Below are positions 16,883 to 25,082 of a stretch of 63,844 nt of DNA, in pieces (the stretch's first letter is position 1; every line of letters starts with the position of its first letter). Source of the stretch: DATMBL01 sp050735975 (GTDB lineage Bacteria > Desulfobacterota > Binatia > UBA9968); contig JBOHVS010000039.1 of assembly GCA_050735975.1 (NCBI GenBank), forward strand, positions 1 through 63,844, written 5' to 3'. The translations under genes and the position numbers were made by a program. The notes under the pieces are model-generated. The model ran no database searches. It saw nothing but the letters and a program-made list of their open reading frames with translations, and was not told where the DNA came from.

Positions 16883-17995
16883 ATGAAGAACGGGTTCAAG
16901 ACGTTCGACAGTGATATGCACGTTTACGATCCGGCGGATCTTTACGTGAGGTACATGGAGCCGAGCTGGGGCGATCGCATTCCGCGCGGGCAACGAAACG
17001 GCAAGCATGGGCGAGTGCAGTTTCAGTTAGGCGGGGGCGCCGCGCTGCGGGCGATCACGGACGTTATAGACCACGGGCAAAAGCGGGTTGCTGACCGATA
17101 TGGTTTTGCGGTGGCGCGGGACTACGACGCGGTCTCCCAGGTTCAGGCAATGGATATGGAAGGTTTGGACGTCGCGGTTCTCTTCCGTACTTCACCGTTG
17201 CACTGCGATGACAGCTTCGAACCGGAGTATGCAAACGATCTCTGCAAAGCGTGGAACAATTGGATCGCGGATTTCCGCCAAGAAAACTTGCAGCGGCTCA
17301 AGCCTTCAGCCCTGATTACCCTGCATGACGTTAATCTGGCTATTGAAGAAGCTCGGAGAGTGGTTGGGAAGCTCGGAGCCAGCGGGTTATCCCTCTGCCC
17401 GGAGCCGGTGAACGGCAAGCGCATTCACGATCGCTATTACGACCCTTTGTGGGCCGAGATCGAGAAACTCGGCGTAGCGCTTTGTTTCCATCCGCCGGCA
17501 AGGCCGAAGCAAGATCAGGTGGCGAACAAGTTTTTCGGCCATCCGAACGCCGACATCGTCGCTCTCGCACTGCGCAATCCCGTGGAATTGATACTGGCAG
17601 TCTCGAGCTTTTGCGCGGGCGGAGTGTTGGAGAAATTTCCGAAGCTCCGCGTCGCCTTCTTAGAAGGGAATGGCGCCTGGTTACCGTGGTTGTTGTATCG
17701 TCTCGATGAGCGAGCAAAGCTGCACGGGCCGTTGGCGGATGTGCCGCTTTCAAAAAGACCCAGCGATTATTTCTTGCAACAGTGCTTCATTTCGATCGAT
17801 CCGGATGAATATCTCGTAACGGACGTGGTCAAGCGAATCGGCGATGAGAACCTGGTGGTTTCGACCGATTATCCACACATCGACGCCCACTTTCCGCACG
17901 CGCTCGATGAATTTTTTGAAATCGACGGACTCGGCGATAGCAGCCGGAAGAAGATCCTTTGGGACAATTGCGCCAGGCTGTACAACGTTCAATGA
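16883..17995 (+). CDS. Amidohydrolase-2 family protein (metal ligands largely conserved)
   Basis: A 370-residue TIM-barrel protein. The N-terminal motif FDSDMHVYDP has the D-x-x-H form common in this subgroup, LCFHPPARP supplies the central His, and STDYPHIDAHFPHAL the C-terminal Asp. I prefer the ATG at 16883 because GAAGGAG lies 9 bases upstream; an in-frame TTG 21 bases earlier would include it. Its position after ubiD fits a role in decarboxylation or hydrolysis of a ring-cleavage or aromatic acid intermediate, but this is inference. A 63-base gap separates it from the M24-like gene. Confidence 0.88.
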   Translation: MKNGFKTFDSDMHVYDPADLYVRYMEPSWGDRIPRGQRNGKHGRVQFQLGGGAALRAITDVIDHGQKRVADRYGFAVARDYDAVSQVQAMDMEGLDVAVLFRTSPLHCDDSFEPEYANDLCKAWNNWIADFRQENLQRLKPSALITLHDVNLAIEEARRVVGKLGASGLSLCPEPVNGKRIHDRYYDPLWAEIEKLGVALCFHPPARPKQDQVANKFFGHPNADIVALALRNPVELILAVSSFCAGGVLEKFPKLRVAFLEGNGAWLPWLLYRLDERAKLHGPLADVPLSKRPSDYFLQQCFISIDPDEYLVTDVVKRIGDENLVVSTDYPHIDAHFPHALDEFFEIDGLGDSSRKKILWDNCARLYNVQ

Positions 17996-18058
17996 AAAAC
18001 GCAGCGACCCCGTTTCTCGCCGTATCGGCTGCTAATTCACGCAATCCCCTGAACTTAG

Positions 18059-19315
18059 ATGCTGTTATCTGAAGAAGAACTGGAACGGCTGCACAAGCGC
18101 TTTCCTTATCCCCGGTTTAGCAAGGCCGAGTACCAACGGCGCTATGAGAACATTCGCAAGATGATGCGCGAGATGAGCCTCGACTGCTTGCTGATTATCG
18201 GCGGATCCGCGGCTTATGGACGGCTTTGGTTCAATTTCCGCTACGTGACGAATATGATGGGCAAAGCCGAAATGGCCAATTATTGTTTTTTCCCGAAAGA
18301 GGGCGATCCTTGCATCATTGTCCGGCCCGGACACTCTTTAGCCGGGGGAATGCTGGCACGAACCGCCGTGCGGGAGATCATCGTCGGCGAGCCGAATGTA
18401 CTCGGGGCGATCGTGCGGACCATTCAAGAGCGGGGCTACGACACTGGGCGGGTCGGCATTGTCGAGTACGACCCTTACACGTCTATTCCGAAGAACCATT
18501 GGGACTTTTTCACAACCAACTTGCCGCGGGCCGAATTCGTCTTCGTCACGAAGGAATTTATCGCTCTGCGTTTGATCAAGAGCGATGAAGAGATTGAAGC
18601 GTTGGAAAGGTCGGCGGAGTTCGGCGACATCGGCATACGGGCGATGGCCGAGCGAGTCAAGTGTGGCATGACCGAAGGCGAGGTCTTCGGAATTGTCCAC
18701 GAAGCGGTGATGAAGGCGGGCGGCGAGATGGGGATGATTCAGCTTGCGTCGGCGCCCATGCTCGATCCGGATCTGAACGACCAGCGGCCCCGGCCGGTCA
18801 CCCGCGTTATAGGCGAAAGGGACATCCTCAATAACGAACTCGGAATCTTCTATAATGGATACGAAGCGCAGACGGGAAAGCCCGTCTTAACCGGGGCTCC
18901 AACAAAAGAATATCAAGAGATGTTTGAGGTTGCTTTGGAGGGCTACAAGCGCGTGGCTGCGACTTTATGGCCGGGCAAGACCAGCACCGATTCCGTCGAG
19001 GCCGGTAAGTTCATTCACGACACCGGTTATAACGCCTATGGTGGTTATCTTCAGGGGATGCTCGGCGCCAACCCGCGTCACGAGCCGCAGATCGGCCCGG
19101 ATCGGCCTCAAAGCGCGGAAGACCGTTACTTGTACGACGAAAGAGGGCGCCTCCTTTACCGAACGGGAATGATGTTTACGCTGCAGATGCACATCGTCGA
19201 TAAACTACAAACGCGAGGCCTGTTCCTGGCCGATAGCTTCGTGGTAACGGATAATGGCCCGAGGTGCTTGAATAAATTTCCGCCACAGTTGGTTCGATCT
19301 CGCAACGCAGGCTAA
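18059..19315 (+). CDS. Creatinase/M24 (Xaa-Pro peptidase)-like protein lacking the metal ligands
   Basis: A 418-residue pita-bread-fold protein with a creatinase N-domain (about residues 20-170) and an M24 C-domain (about 185-410). In M24 peptidases five residues bind two metals. Here the first pair, normally in DxGxxYxGYxxD, reads NNELGIFYNGYEAQ; the His region reads GGYLQGMLGANPRHEP; and the two Glu sites read FTLQMHI and LFLADSFVVT. None of the five ligands is kept. Creatinase itself is a metal-free member of this fold, so a metal-independent hydrolase is possible. It follows the amidohydrolase on the same strand. Confidence 0.82.
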   Translation: MLLSEEELERLHKRFPYPRFSKAEYQRRYENIRKMMREMSLDCLLIIGGSAAYGRLWFNFRYVTNMMGKAEMANYCFFPKEGDPCIIVRPGHSLAGGMLARTAVREIIVGEPNVLGAIVRTIQERGYDTGRVGIVEYDPYTSIPKNHWDFFTTNLPRAEFVFVTKEFIALRLIKSDEEIEALERSAEFGDIGIRAMAERVKCGMTEGEVFGIVHEAVMKAGGEMGMIQLASAPMLDPDLNDQRPRPVTRVIGERDILNNELGIFYNGYEAQTGKPVLTGAPTKEYQEMFEVALEGYKRVAATLWPGKTSTDSVEAGKFIHDTGYNAYGGYLQGMLGANPRHEPQIGPDRPQSAEDRYLYDERGRLLYRTGMMFTLQMHIVDKLQTRGLFLADSFVVTDNGPRCLNKFPPQLVRSRNAG

Positions 19316-19412
19316 GGCTTAGGTTGAGGTTGAGACTTCGAACCTCGAACCGGGAACCTCGAACTCCGAGCTTTTTTCCCAACCTCAGCCTCAACCTTAA
19401 CCTCAACCTGTC
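19316..19412. repeat. Fold-back array of GGTTGAGG/CCTCAACC repeats
   Basis: GGCTTAGGTTGAGGTTGAG at the left is mirrored by CTCAGCCTCAACCTTAACC at the right, with an inner pair TTCGAACCTCGAACC and its direct repeats. It is the same repeat type as at 2.6-2.9 kb and lies directly after the M24-like gene stop. The inverted order means that a transcript could form a long hairpin, possibly ending transcription before hisS. Confidence 0.7.
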
Positions 19413-19479
19413 TCTACCTCGGTAACTTTACTTGACCTCTTTGGGTTCTTATGCTGTATGGGGAGGAAGGCTTTACGGC

Positions 19480-20748
19480 ATGAAAGTCAGTGCGATCAAA
19501 GGTTTTTCAGATATTTTACCCGGCGGGGTAGAGACCTGGCAGTTTGTCGAGGAGAAGGCGCGGGGAGTCTTTGCGGCCTACAACTTTTTCGAGATTCGGA
19601 TTCCAATACTGGAAAAAACCGAACTCTTCACCCGTTCCTTGGGCGAAACCACCGATATCGTCGAGAAAGAGATGTACACCTTCGTCGATCGCGACTCGAA
19701 GGGGACTCTCCTTACGCTTCGACCGGAGGGCACTGCAGGCGTGGTGCGGGCCTATATCGAGTCCGAGATGTATAAGATCGAGCCGGTGCGGAAACTCTAT
19801 TATATGGGCCCGATGTTCCGGCGCGAGCGGCCGCAGAAGGGCAGACTGCGCCAGTTCCATCAGATCGGCGCCGAGGCGCTGGGACGCGGCGACCCGTTTA
19901 TCGACGCGGAGATCCTTATGCTGCTCAACGATTTTTTCACCGCCGTCGGTTTAAAAGAGCTATCGCTGCAGTTGAATTCTCTCGGCTGTGTCCAGTGCCG
20001 CCCGCGTTATAGGGAAACCTTGCTGGCTTTCCTCAGACAGAGAGAACAGGGGCTTTGCGCCAATTGCCGCCGGCGCATGGAGCGGAATCCGTTGCGAGTG
20101 TTGGATTGCAAGGAGCCGGGTTGTCTGGCCGAAACCAGGGATGCTCCGTCGATTCTTGACAGTCTCTGCGCCGCTTGCCGTGAGCACTTCGAATCAGTTC
20201 AACTCTCGCTCCGTCAAGCTGAAATCACATACGCTCTCAACCCCAGGATGGTGCGCGGACTCGACTATTATTGTCGAACGACTTTTGAGTGGACGAGCAA
20301 TCAGTTGGGCTCCCAGAATGCCGTCGCGGCAGGCGGTCGCTACGATGGGTTGGTTGAAGACTTGGGCGGGCCCCTGATACCGGGCATCGGCTTTGCGCTC
20401 GGTATCGAGCGTTTGGCGCTGCTACTGGGAATGACCGGGCCGGCGACCCCGCAGCTCCCGTATCTGTATGTTGTCTGGGTAGGCGCCCAGGCGCGCGAGT
20501 GGGCGTTCCCGCTTGTGCACCGGTTGAGGCAGCGGGGCATGGCTGTAGAGATGGAGGGAGAAGATAAAAGCTTGAAGAGCCAGATGCGACGGGCCGATAA
20601 ATTCAAGGCGGCGTCGGTATTGATCGTTGGCGAAGAGGAGCTCAATAAACGGACGGTCATCGTACGAGACATGGCTGGCAAACAACAAACAGAAGTGCCC
20701 CTGGACCGGGTTGAAGCGGAGCTGGTGTCGAGGAGAGATAGCCAATAG
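19480..20748 (+). CDS. hisS: Histidyl-tRNA synthetase
   Basis: A 422-residue class II aminoacyl-tRNA synthetase that charges tRNA(His). It starts MKVSAIKGFSDILPGG, the usual N-terminus. Motif 2 is LRPEGTAGVVRAY with FRRERPQKGRLRQFHQ (about residues 80-130), and the histidine-binding motifs are RGLDYYCRTTFEW and AAGGRYDGL (about 262-295). A Cys-rich insertion (CVQCRP, CANCRRR, CKEPGC) and a C-terminal anticodon-binding domain follow. The ATG at 19480 is preceded by GGGAGGAAGG, 9 bases away. The stop is 2 bases before aspS, an arrangement common in bacteria. Confidence 0.97.
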   Translation: MKVSAIKGFSDILPGGVETWQFVEEKARGVFAAYNFFEIRIPILEKTELFTRSLGETTDIVEKEMYTFVDRDSKGTLLTLRPEGTAGVVRAYIESEMYKIEPVRKLYYMGPMFRRERPQKGRLRQFHQIGAEALGRGDPFIDAEILMLLNDFFTAVGLKELSLQLNSLGCVQCRPRYRETLLAFLRQREQGLCANCRRRMERNPLRVLDCKEPGCLAETRDAPSILDSLCAACREHFESVQLSLRQAEITYALNPRMVRGLDYYCRTTFEWTSNQLGSQNAVAAGGRYDGLVEDLGGPLIPGIGFALGIERLALLLGMTGPATPQLPYLYVVWVGAQAREWAFPLVHRLRQRGMAVEMEGEDKSLKSQMRRADKFKAASVLIVGEEELNKRTVIVRDMAGKQQTEVPLDRVEAELVSRRDSQ

Positions 20749-20750
20749 GA

Positions 20751-22544
20751 ATGGAAAGAGTCTTCAGCGATCCTCTGGGTGATTGGAAGCGCAGCTGCTA
20801 TTGCGGCGAGCCCAGACTCGACTCTGTCGGGCGCGAGCTTACCTTCGTGGGCTGGGTACAAAGCCGGCGCGACCACGGCGGCCTGATATTTGTCGATCTC
20901 AGGGATCGCACCGGGATTGCGCAACTCGTTTTCAACCCGGAACTCGACCCAACGGCGCATGAAAAAGCCAAGCAGCTTCGCTCCGAGGACGTCATCGCCG
21001 TGCGCGGCGTGCTGGCGAAGCGACCGCCGGAAACGTTGAACCTTGAGCTGGCGACCGGAGAAGTAGAGCTGTTGGGGAAGGAGATTCGGCTGTTAAATGC
21101 GGCGCAGGTTCCCCCTTTTACGATCGACGATGAGACCGAAGCGAATGAAAACACGCGTCTCAAATATCGCTACCTCGATCTGCGCCGCCCGCAGAGCCTC
21201 GGGCATCTGTTGTTGCGTTACCGAATGACGAAGCTTATCCGGGATTGCTTGGACGGCCTGGGATTCATCGACGTTGAGACACCCGTGCTGACAAAGAGCA
21301 CGCCTGAAGGGGCTCGCGACTATCTCGTGCCCAGCCGCATCTACCATGGGAAATTCTACGCCTTGCCGCAATCGCCGCAGCTGTTTAAGCAAATTCTCAT
21401 GGTCGGCGGGTTGGATCGTTATTTCCAGATCGTCAAGTGTTTTCGTGATGAAGACCTGCGGGCCGATCGCCAACCGGAGTTTACCCAGCTCGACATGGAG
21501 ATGTCCTTCGTCCAGCCGGAGGATGTGATGGCGGTGGTCGAAGGGATGATGACGCTCCTCTTCAAAGAGCTGAAGTCGATCGAGCTCAAACGTCCGTTCC
21601 CCCGGTTGACTTGGGAAGAGGCGATGGCCCGCTACGGCTCGGACAAGCCGGATACGCGCTTCGGCCTTGAACTAAGAGACTTCACGGAAGCGCTGCGCAA
21701 TTGCAAGGCCAAGGTTTTCGCCACGGCTATTGAAAAGGGCGGAGTGGTCAAGGGCATCTGCGTGCCGAATGGAGGCGATCTCTCGCGCAAGGACTTGGAT
21801 GATCTCACTCCCTATGTTTCGACGTTCGGAGGGAAGGGAATCGCCTGGACGAAGTTGACGGAAGAGGGTTGGCAATCGCCGATCGCCAAGTTTCTTTCTG
21901 AGACGGAACAGAAAGAGATTGAAAGAACCGCGGGCGCTCGAGCTGGCGACGTGATTCTCTTCTCGGCGGACACGGCGAAGGTAGCTCACGATGTTCTGGG
22001 AAACCTGCGCCTCTACCTGGGCGAGAAGCTCGGTCTCATTCCGGCGAAAGACTATGCTCTGGTGTGGGTGGTGGAGTTTCCGTTGATGGAATACGATCCG
22101 GAAGAGAAGCGATACATCGCCTTGCATCATCCTTTTACCGCGCCCATGGATGAAGACCTGGCGCTGCTGGAATCGGAGCCGGTCAAGGCGCGCTCCAAAG
22201 CCTATGATCTCGCGCTCAACGGAATTGAAATCGGCGGTGGGAGCGTTCGTATCCATCAAGTCGAATTGCAGAAAAAGATTCTTCAGCTTATGGGTATCGG
22301 CGCGGAAGAGGCGGAGGCAAAATTCGGCTTCTTTCTTGAAGCGCTGAGCTTCGGAGCGCCGCCGCATGGCGGAATCGCCTTCGGCATCGATCGCTTGGCG
22401 ATGTTGTTGAGCGGCGCGAAATCCCTCCGAGACGTCATTGCATTTCCAAAAAGTCAACGGGCTGTCTGTATGTTGACCGACGCGCCTGCCACCGTAGACC
22501 CTAAGCAATTGCGCGAGCTGGGAATCAGAACGATAGTTGACTAG
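20751..22544 (+). CDS. aspS: Aspartyl-tRNA synthetase, probably non-discriminating
   Basis: A 597-residue bacterial-type AspRS with OB-fold anticodon domain (VGWVQSRRDHGGLIFVDLRD, about residues 27-46), class II catalytic core (FRDEDLRADRQPEFTQLDME; GIAFGIDRLAMLL) and GAD insertion (TAGARAGDVILFSAD). The anticodon-domain loop reads RRDHGG. A His at this site is known from non-discriminating enzymes that also charge tRNA(Asn), whereas discriminating ones such as the E. coli enzyme have Leu. If so, the cell should carry a GatCAB amidotransferase. The TAG stop lies within the left end of a MITE-like element. Confidence 0.96.
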   Translation: MERVFSDPLGDWKRSCYCGEPRLDSVGRELTFVGWVQSRRDHGGLIFVDLRDRTGIAQLVFNPELDPTAHEKAKQLRSEDVIAVRGVLAKRPPETLNLELATGEVELLGKEIRLLNAAQVPPFTIDDETEANENTRLKYRYLDLRRPQSLGHLLLRYRMTKLIRDCLDGLGFIDVETPVLTKSTPEGARDYLVPSRIYHGKFYALPQSPQLFKQILMVGGLDRYFQIVKCFRDEDLRADRQPEFTQLDMEMSFVQPEDVMAVVEGMMTLLFKELKSIELKRPFPRLTWEEAMARYGSDKPDTRFGLELRDFTEALRNCKAKVFATAIEKGGVVKGICVPNGGDLSRKDLDDLTPYVSTFGGKGIAWTKLTEEGWQSPIAKFLSETEQKEIERTAGARAGDVILFSADTAKVAHDVLGNLRLYLGEKLGLIPAKDYALVWVVEFPLMEYDPEEKRYIALHHPFTAPMDEDLALLESEPVKARSKAYDLALNGIEIGGGSVRIHQVELQKKILQLMGIGAEEAEAKFGFFLEALSFGAPPHGGIAFGIDRLAMLLSGAKSLRDVIAFPKSQRAVCMLTDAPATVDPKQLRELGIRTIVD

Positions 22545-22744
22545 CCTGCATTATTCATGGATTGCAAAATGCAAAGTGCAAATTGCAAATTGAAAAATGT
22601 CCGGGCAGGGAACTGTCCCTCGTTTTCGACCTGTTAAGGTTTTATTCATTTTGACTTTTGCACTTTACAATTTGAAATTTGCAATGAGAGAGAACACGGC
22701 AGTTCGTTGATAGTGTTCCCGGCCTCGTGAATAATCCGGGCTAA
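22541..22744. mobile_element. MITE-like element, family A (TAGCC...ATTATTCA ends), copy 1
   Basis: Terminal inverted repeats are CTAGCCTGCATTATTCATGG at 22541 and, inverted, CGTGAATAATCCGGGCTAAG ending at about 22744. Between them stand AAATGCAAAGTGCAAATTGC and its inverted counterpart near 22655-22685, forming a long stem. No reading frame is seen. The left end supplies the aspS stop codon. Two other copies with the same ends lie at 24.8 and 48.2 kb, but their inner sequence is different from this one. Confidence 0.68.
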
Positions 22745-22775
22745 GGCCCCAGTCTGAGAGGTTCACAGTATTCCT

Positions 22776-24734
22776 ATGGGAAAATCATCTTCAAAAAACG
22801 GCGCGAGAGGACGCGGCTTGCTCATGACGTATCGGCGTTTGCCGGTTGTCTGCCTGCACCTGGCGCTGATCGCGCTCTCCAATTACTTTGCGTTCTTGTT
22901 AAGATTCGACGGGGTGATCCCGCGTAAGGAATTTACGCAGTTTCTCGCCATGCTGCCTTGGCTCCTTACAGTTCGCGCTTTGGTATTCGTGCCATTTCGC
23001 CTGTACGAGGGGCTCTGGCGCTATACGAGCATCCTCGAGTTGCGCAACATCATCGCCGGCGTCTGGGCAAGCACGCTCATATTCTACTTCCTCGTTCACG
23101 GGTATCTAGGACTGACGCAATATCCGCGCTCGATCTTTATTATCGACGCGCTGGTTTTGATCTTTTTGATGGGGGGCATCCGCTTGTCGAGGCGACTGCA
23201 TCTTATGCTCCGCAACGGCAAGGGAGACAAGAAAGTTCTGATCTATGGAGCCGGCGATGCCGCTGAGATGATCGTTCGCGACATCAGAAACAACCGCGCT
23301 TTCTGCCGTTATGAGCCGGTTGGTTTTGTCGATGACGATTCCAGAAAGCTCGGCCAGCGTATTCACGGGGTCCCTGTGTTGGGTCCGCGCGATCGCATTC
23401 CCGAGATGCTCAAAACCTATCAGCCGGATGAGATGTTGCTTGCTATTCCCAGCGCTTCACCCGCGTTCGTACGGCAGATTCTAACGACTTTCGAGCCATA
23501 CAAAATTCCGATCAAGACTCTCCCGAGTTTGGCGCAGATCCGAAACGGCAAAGTGGGCGTCAACCAGATCCATAACCTCTCGGTCGAAGATCTGCTCGAA
23601 AGATTGCCGGTCGGAATGGATTTAGAGCGGGTGCAGAACCTGCTGAAGGGCAAAAGAATCCTGATTACCGGCGCGGGAGGATCGATCGGATCCGAGCTGA
23701 GCCGGCAGATCGCGAACTATGAGCCGGCCCGGCTGGTTCTCCTGGACAGAAGTGAAAGCGCGCTTTACGAAATCGACATGGAACTGCAGCGGGCGTTTCC
23801 CGCGCTAAACCGGGTTGCGGCTCTTATCGATATCAAGAACGGCAGATCGTTGGAGGATGTTTTTGCGCGGCAGGCGCCGCAGATCGTTTTTCATGCGGCG
23901 GCGTACAAGCATGTGCCCATGATGGAGCATCACCCAGGCGAGGCCGTACTGAACAACGTTATCGGAACGCACCGTCTGGCGCAAACTGCCGTTCGGCACA
24001 AGGTCCAGAAATTCGTCTTGATTTCTACAGACAAGGCCGTCAATCCGACCAATGTCATGGGAGCCACCAAGCGCGCCGGCGAAATGTACGTACAGGCGCT
24101 GGCCAAGGACCGGCGCAGAGGCGATACGGTATTCTCAGCGGTCCGATTCGGCAATGTCCTGGGAAGCAACGGCAGCGTGGTCCCGTTGTTTCTAAAGCAG
24201 ATTGAGCAGGGCGGGCCCGTTACCGTCACTCATCCCGAAGTCAGCCGCTACTTTATGACCATTCCCGAAGCCGTTCTTTTGTTATTGCAGGCGGCTACCC
24301 TCGGACAAGGCGGAGACATTTTCGTTTTGGAGATGGGCGAACAAATCAAACTCATGGACATGGCTCGTCACTTGATCCGGTTGTCGGGATTTATACCTGA
24401 TGAGGACGTTGCAATTCGCCTGGTGGGACTTCGCCCCGGAGAGAAATTGCGCGAGGAATTGGTCGCGATGGACGAAATGCTGGTGCCATCTGAAGTGGAA
24501 AAGATCCAACGCGTTCAGTCCGGTTGGATCCCGGATTGGGAGGCTTTTGTCAAAAAGATCGAGGAACTCGAGCATCTGGCGCTGAACGGCCAGTCTCGGG
24601 CGACGCTCCAGCTCTTGTATCACACGGTGCCGACCTTCCGTCCCTTGAACGAAGAAACGGCAAATCAAATCAACCGGCGATGGTTGAAGAAGGACGGGGC
24701 GCCGAGTCTGAGAATCGCCGGCCAACCGGCCTGA
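22776..24734 (+). CDS. Membrane-anchored UDP-N-acetyl-hexosamine 4,6-dehydratase (CapD/WbpM/PglF type)
   Basis: A 652-residue nucleotide-sugar epimerase/dehydratase. Four N-terminal membrane helices (about residues 20-135, e.g. IIAGVWASTLIFYFLVHGYL) precede a first Rossmann-like domain (VLIYGAGDAAEMIVRDI) and the catalytic SDR domain, whose NAD motif is LITGAGGSIGSELSRQI (about 297-313). The active site has NPTNVMGATKRAG, with Met in place of the usual Tyr of YxxxK, as is typical of WbpM/FlaA1 relatives. The product would be a 4-keto-6-deoxy sugar for surface glycans. It opens the cluster that continues with two NRPS-like genes and a UDP-sugar dehydrogenase. Confidence 0.92.
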   Translation: MGKSSSKNGARGRGLLMTYRRLPVVCLHLALIALSNYFAFLLRFDGVIPRKEFTQFLAMLPWLLTVRALVFVPFRLYEGLWRYTSILELRNIIAGVWASTLIFYFLVHGYLGLTQYPRSIFIIDALVLIFLMGGIRLSRRLHLMLRNGKGDKKVLIYGAGDAAEMIVRDIRNNRAFCRYEPVGFVDDDSRKLGQRIHGVPVLGPRDRIPEMLKTYQPDEMLLAIPSASPAFVRQILTTFEPYKIPIKTLPSLAQIRNGKVGVNQIHNLSVEDLLERLPVGMDLERVQNLLKGKRILITGAGGSIGSELSRQIANYEPARLVLLDRSESALYEIDMELQRAFPALNRVAALIDIKNGRSLEDVFARQAPQIVFHAAAYKHVPMMEHHPGEAVLNNVIGTHRLAQTAVRHKVQKFVLISTDKAVNPTNVMGATKRAGEMYVQALAKDRRRGDTVFSAVRFGNVLGSNGSVVPLFLKQIEQGGPVTVTHPEVSRYFMTIPEAVLLLLQAATLGQGGDIFVLEMGEQIKLMDMARHLIRLSGFIPDEDVAIRLVGLRPGEKLREELVAMDEMLVPSEVEKIQRVQSGWIPDWEAFVKKIEELEHLALNGQSRATLQLLYHTVPTFRPLNEETANQINRRWLKKDGAPSLRIAGQPA

Positions 24735-24797
24735 TCAAAGTTCACCGCTCCCCACGGTACAAGTTCTCAGGACGGAATCCCTGGGCGAAACTACCAC

Positions 24798-25066
24798 TAA
24801 CTTGCATTATTCATACTGTTTCAGTTGCGCCGGCTTTCGTATCGTCCCGGCTTTCCTCGGCCGAGGGGCGAACCATGGAGGCCGCGGTCACAGGGACGTG
24901 CAGGTCGGTTCAGGCCCTGACCGGTGGAGTAGCCACCATTGGAGAGAGGATCGGGCGGCGGCCTACAAGGTAGTAGCTTATTGACCGCGGCCGGAAGGGA
25001 CTCGCCCGCGAAGGCTGGAACACAGTGGTCGCTCCTTCTCCATCGTCCATGAGTAATGCGGGCTAA
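24798..25066. mobile_element. MITE-like element, family A, copy 2
   Basis: A 269-bp non-coding unit. Left end TAACTTGCATTATTCATACTG and right end (read inverted) TTAGCCCGCATTACTCATGG are imperfect terminal inverted repeats. The inner about 240 bp match the copy at 48.2 kb in opposite orientation, including CCGGCTTTCGTATCGTCCCG, ACCGCGGCC stretches and GCCGCCGCCCGATCCTCTC. It fills most of the 348-base gap before the first NRPS-like gene, and its right end contains an ATG in frame with that gene. Confidence 0.75.
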
Positions 25067-25082
25067 GGCATTTTTATTCAAG

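Noticed and set aside
21672..22508. Long antisense frame (278 codons) inside aspS
   Set aside because: It overlaps the whole catalytic part of aspS and has no family motif or ribosome site.
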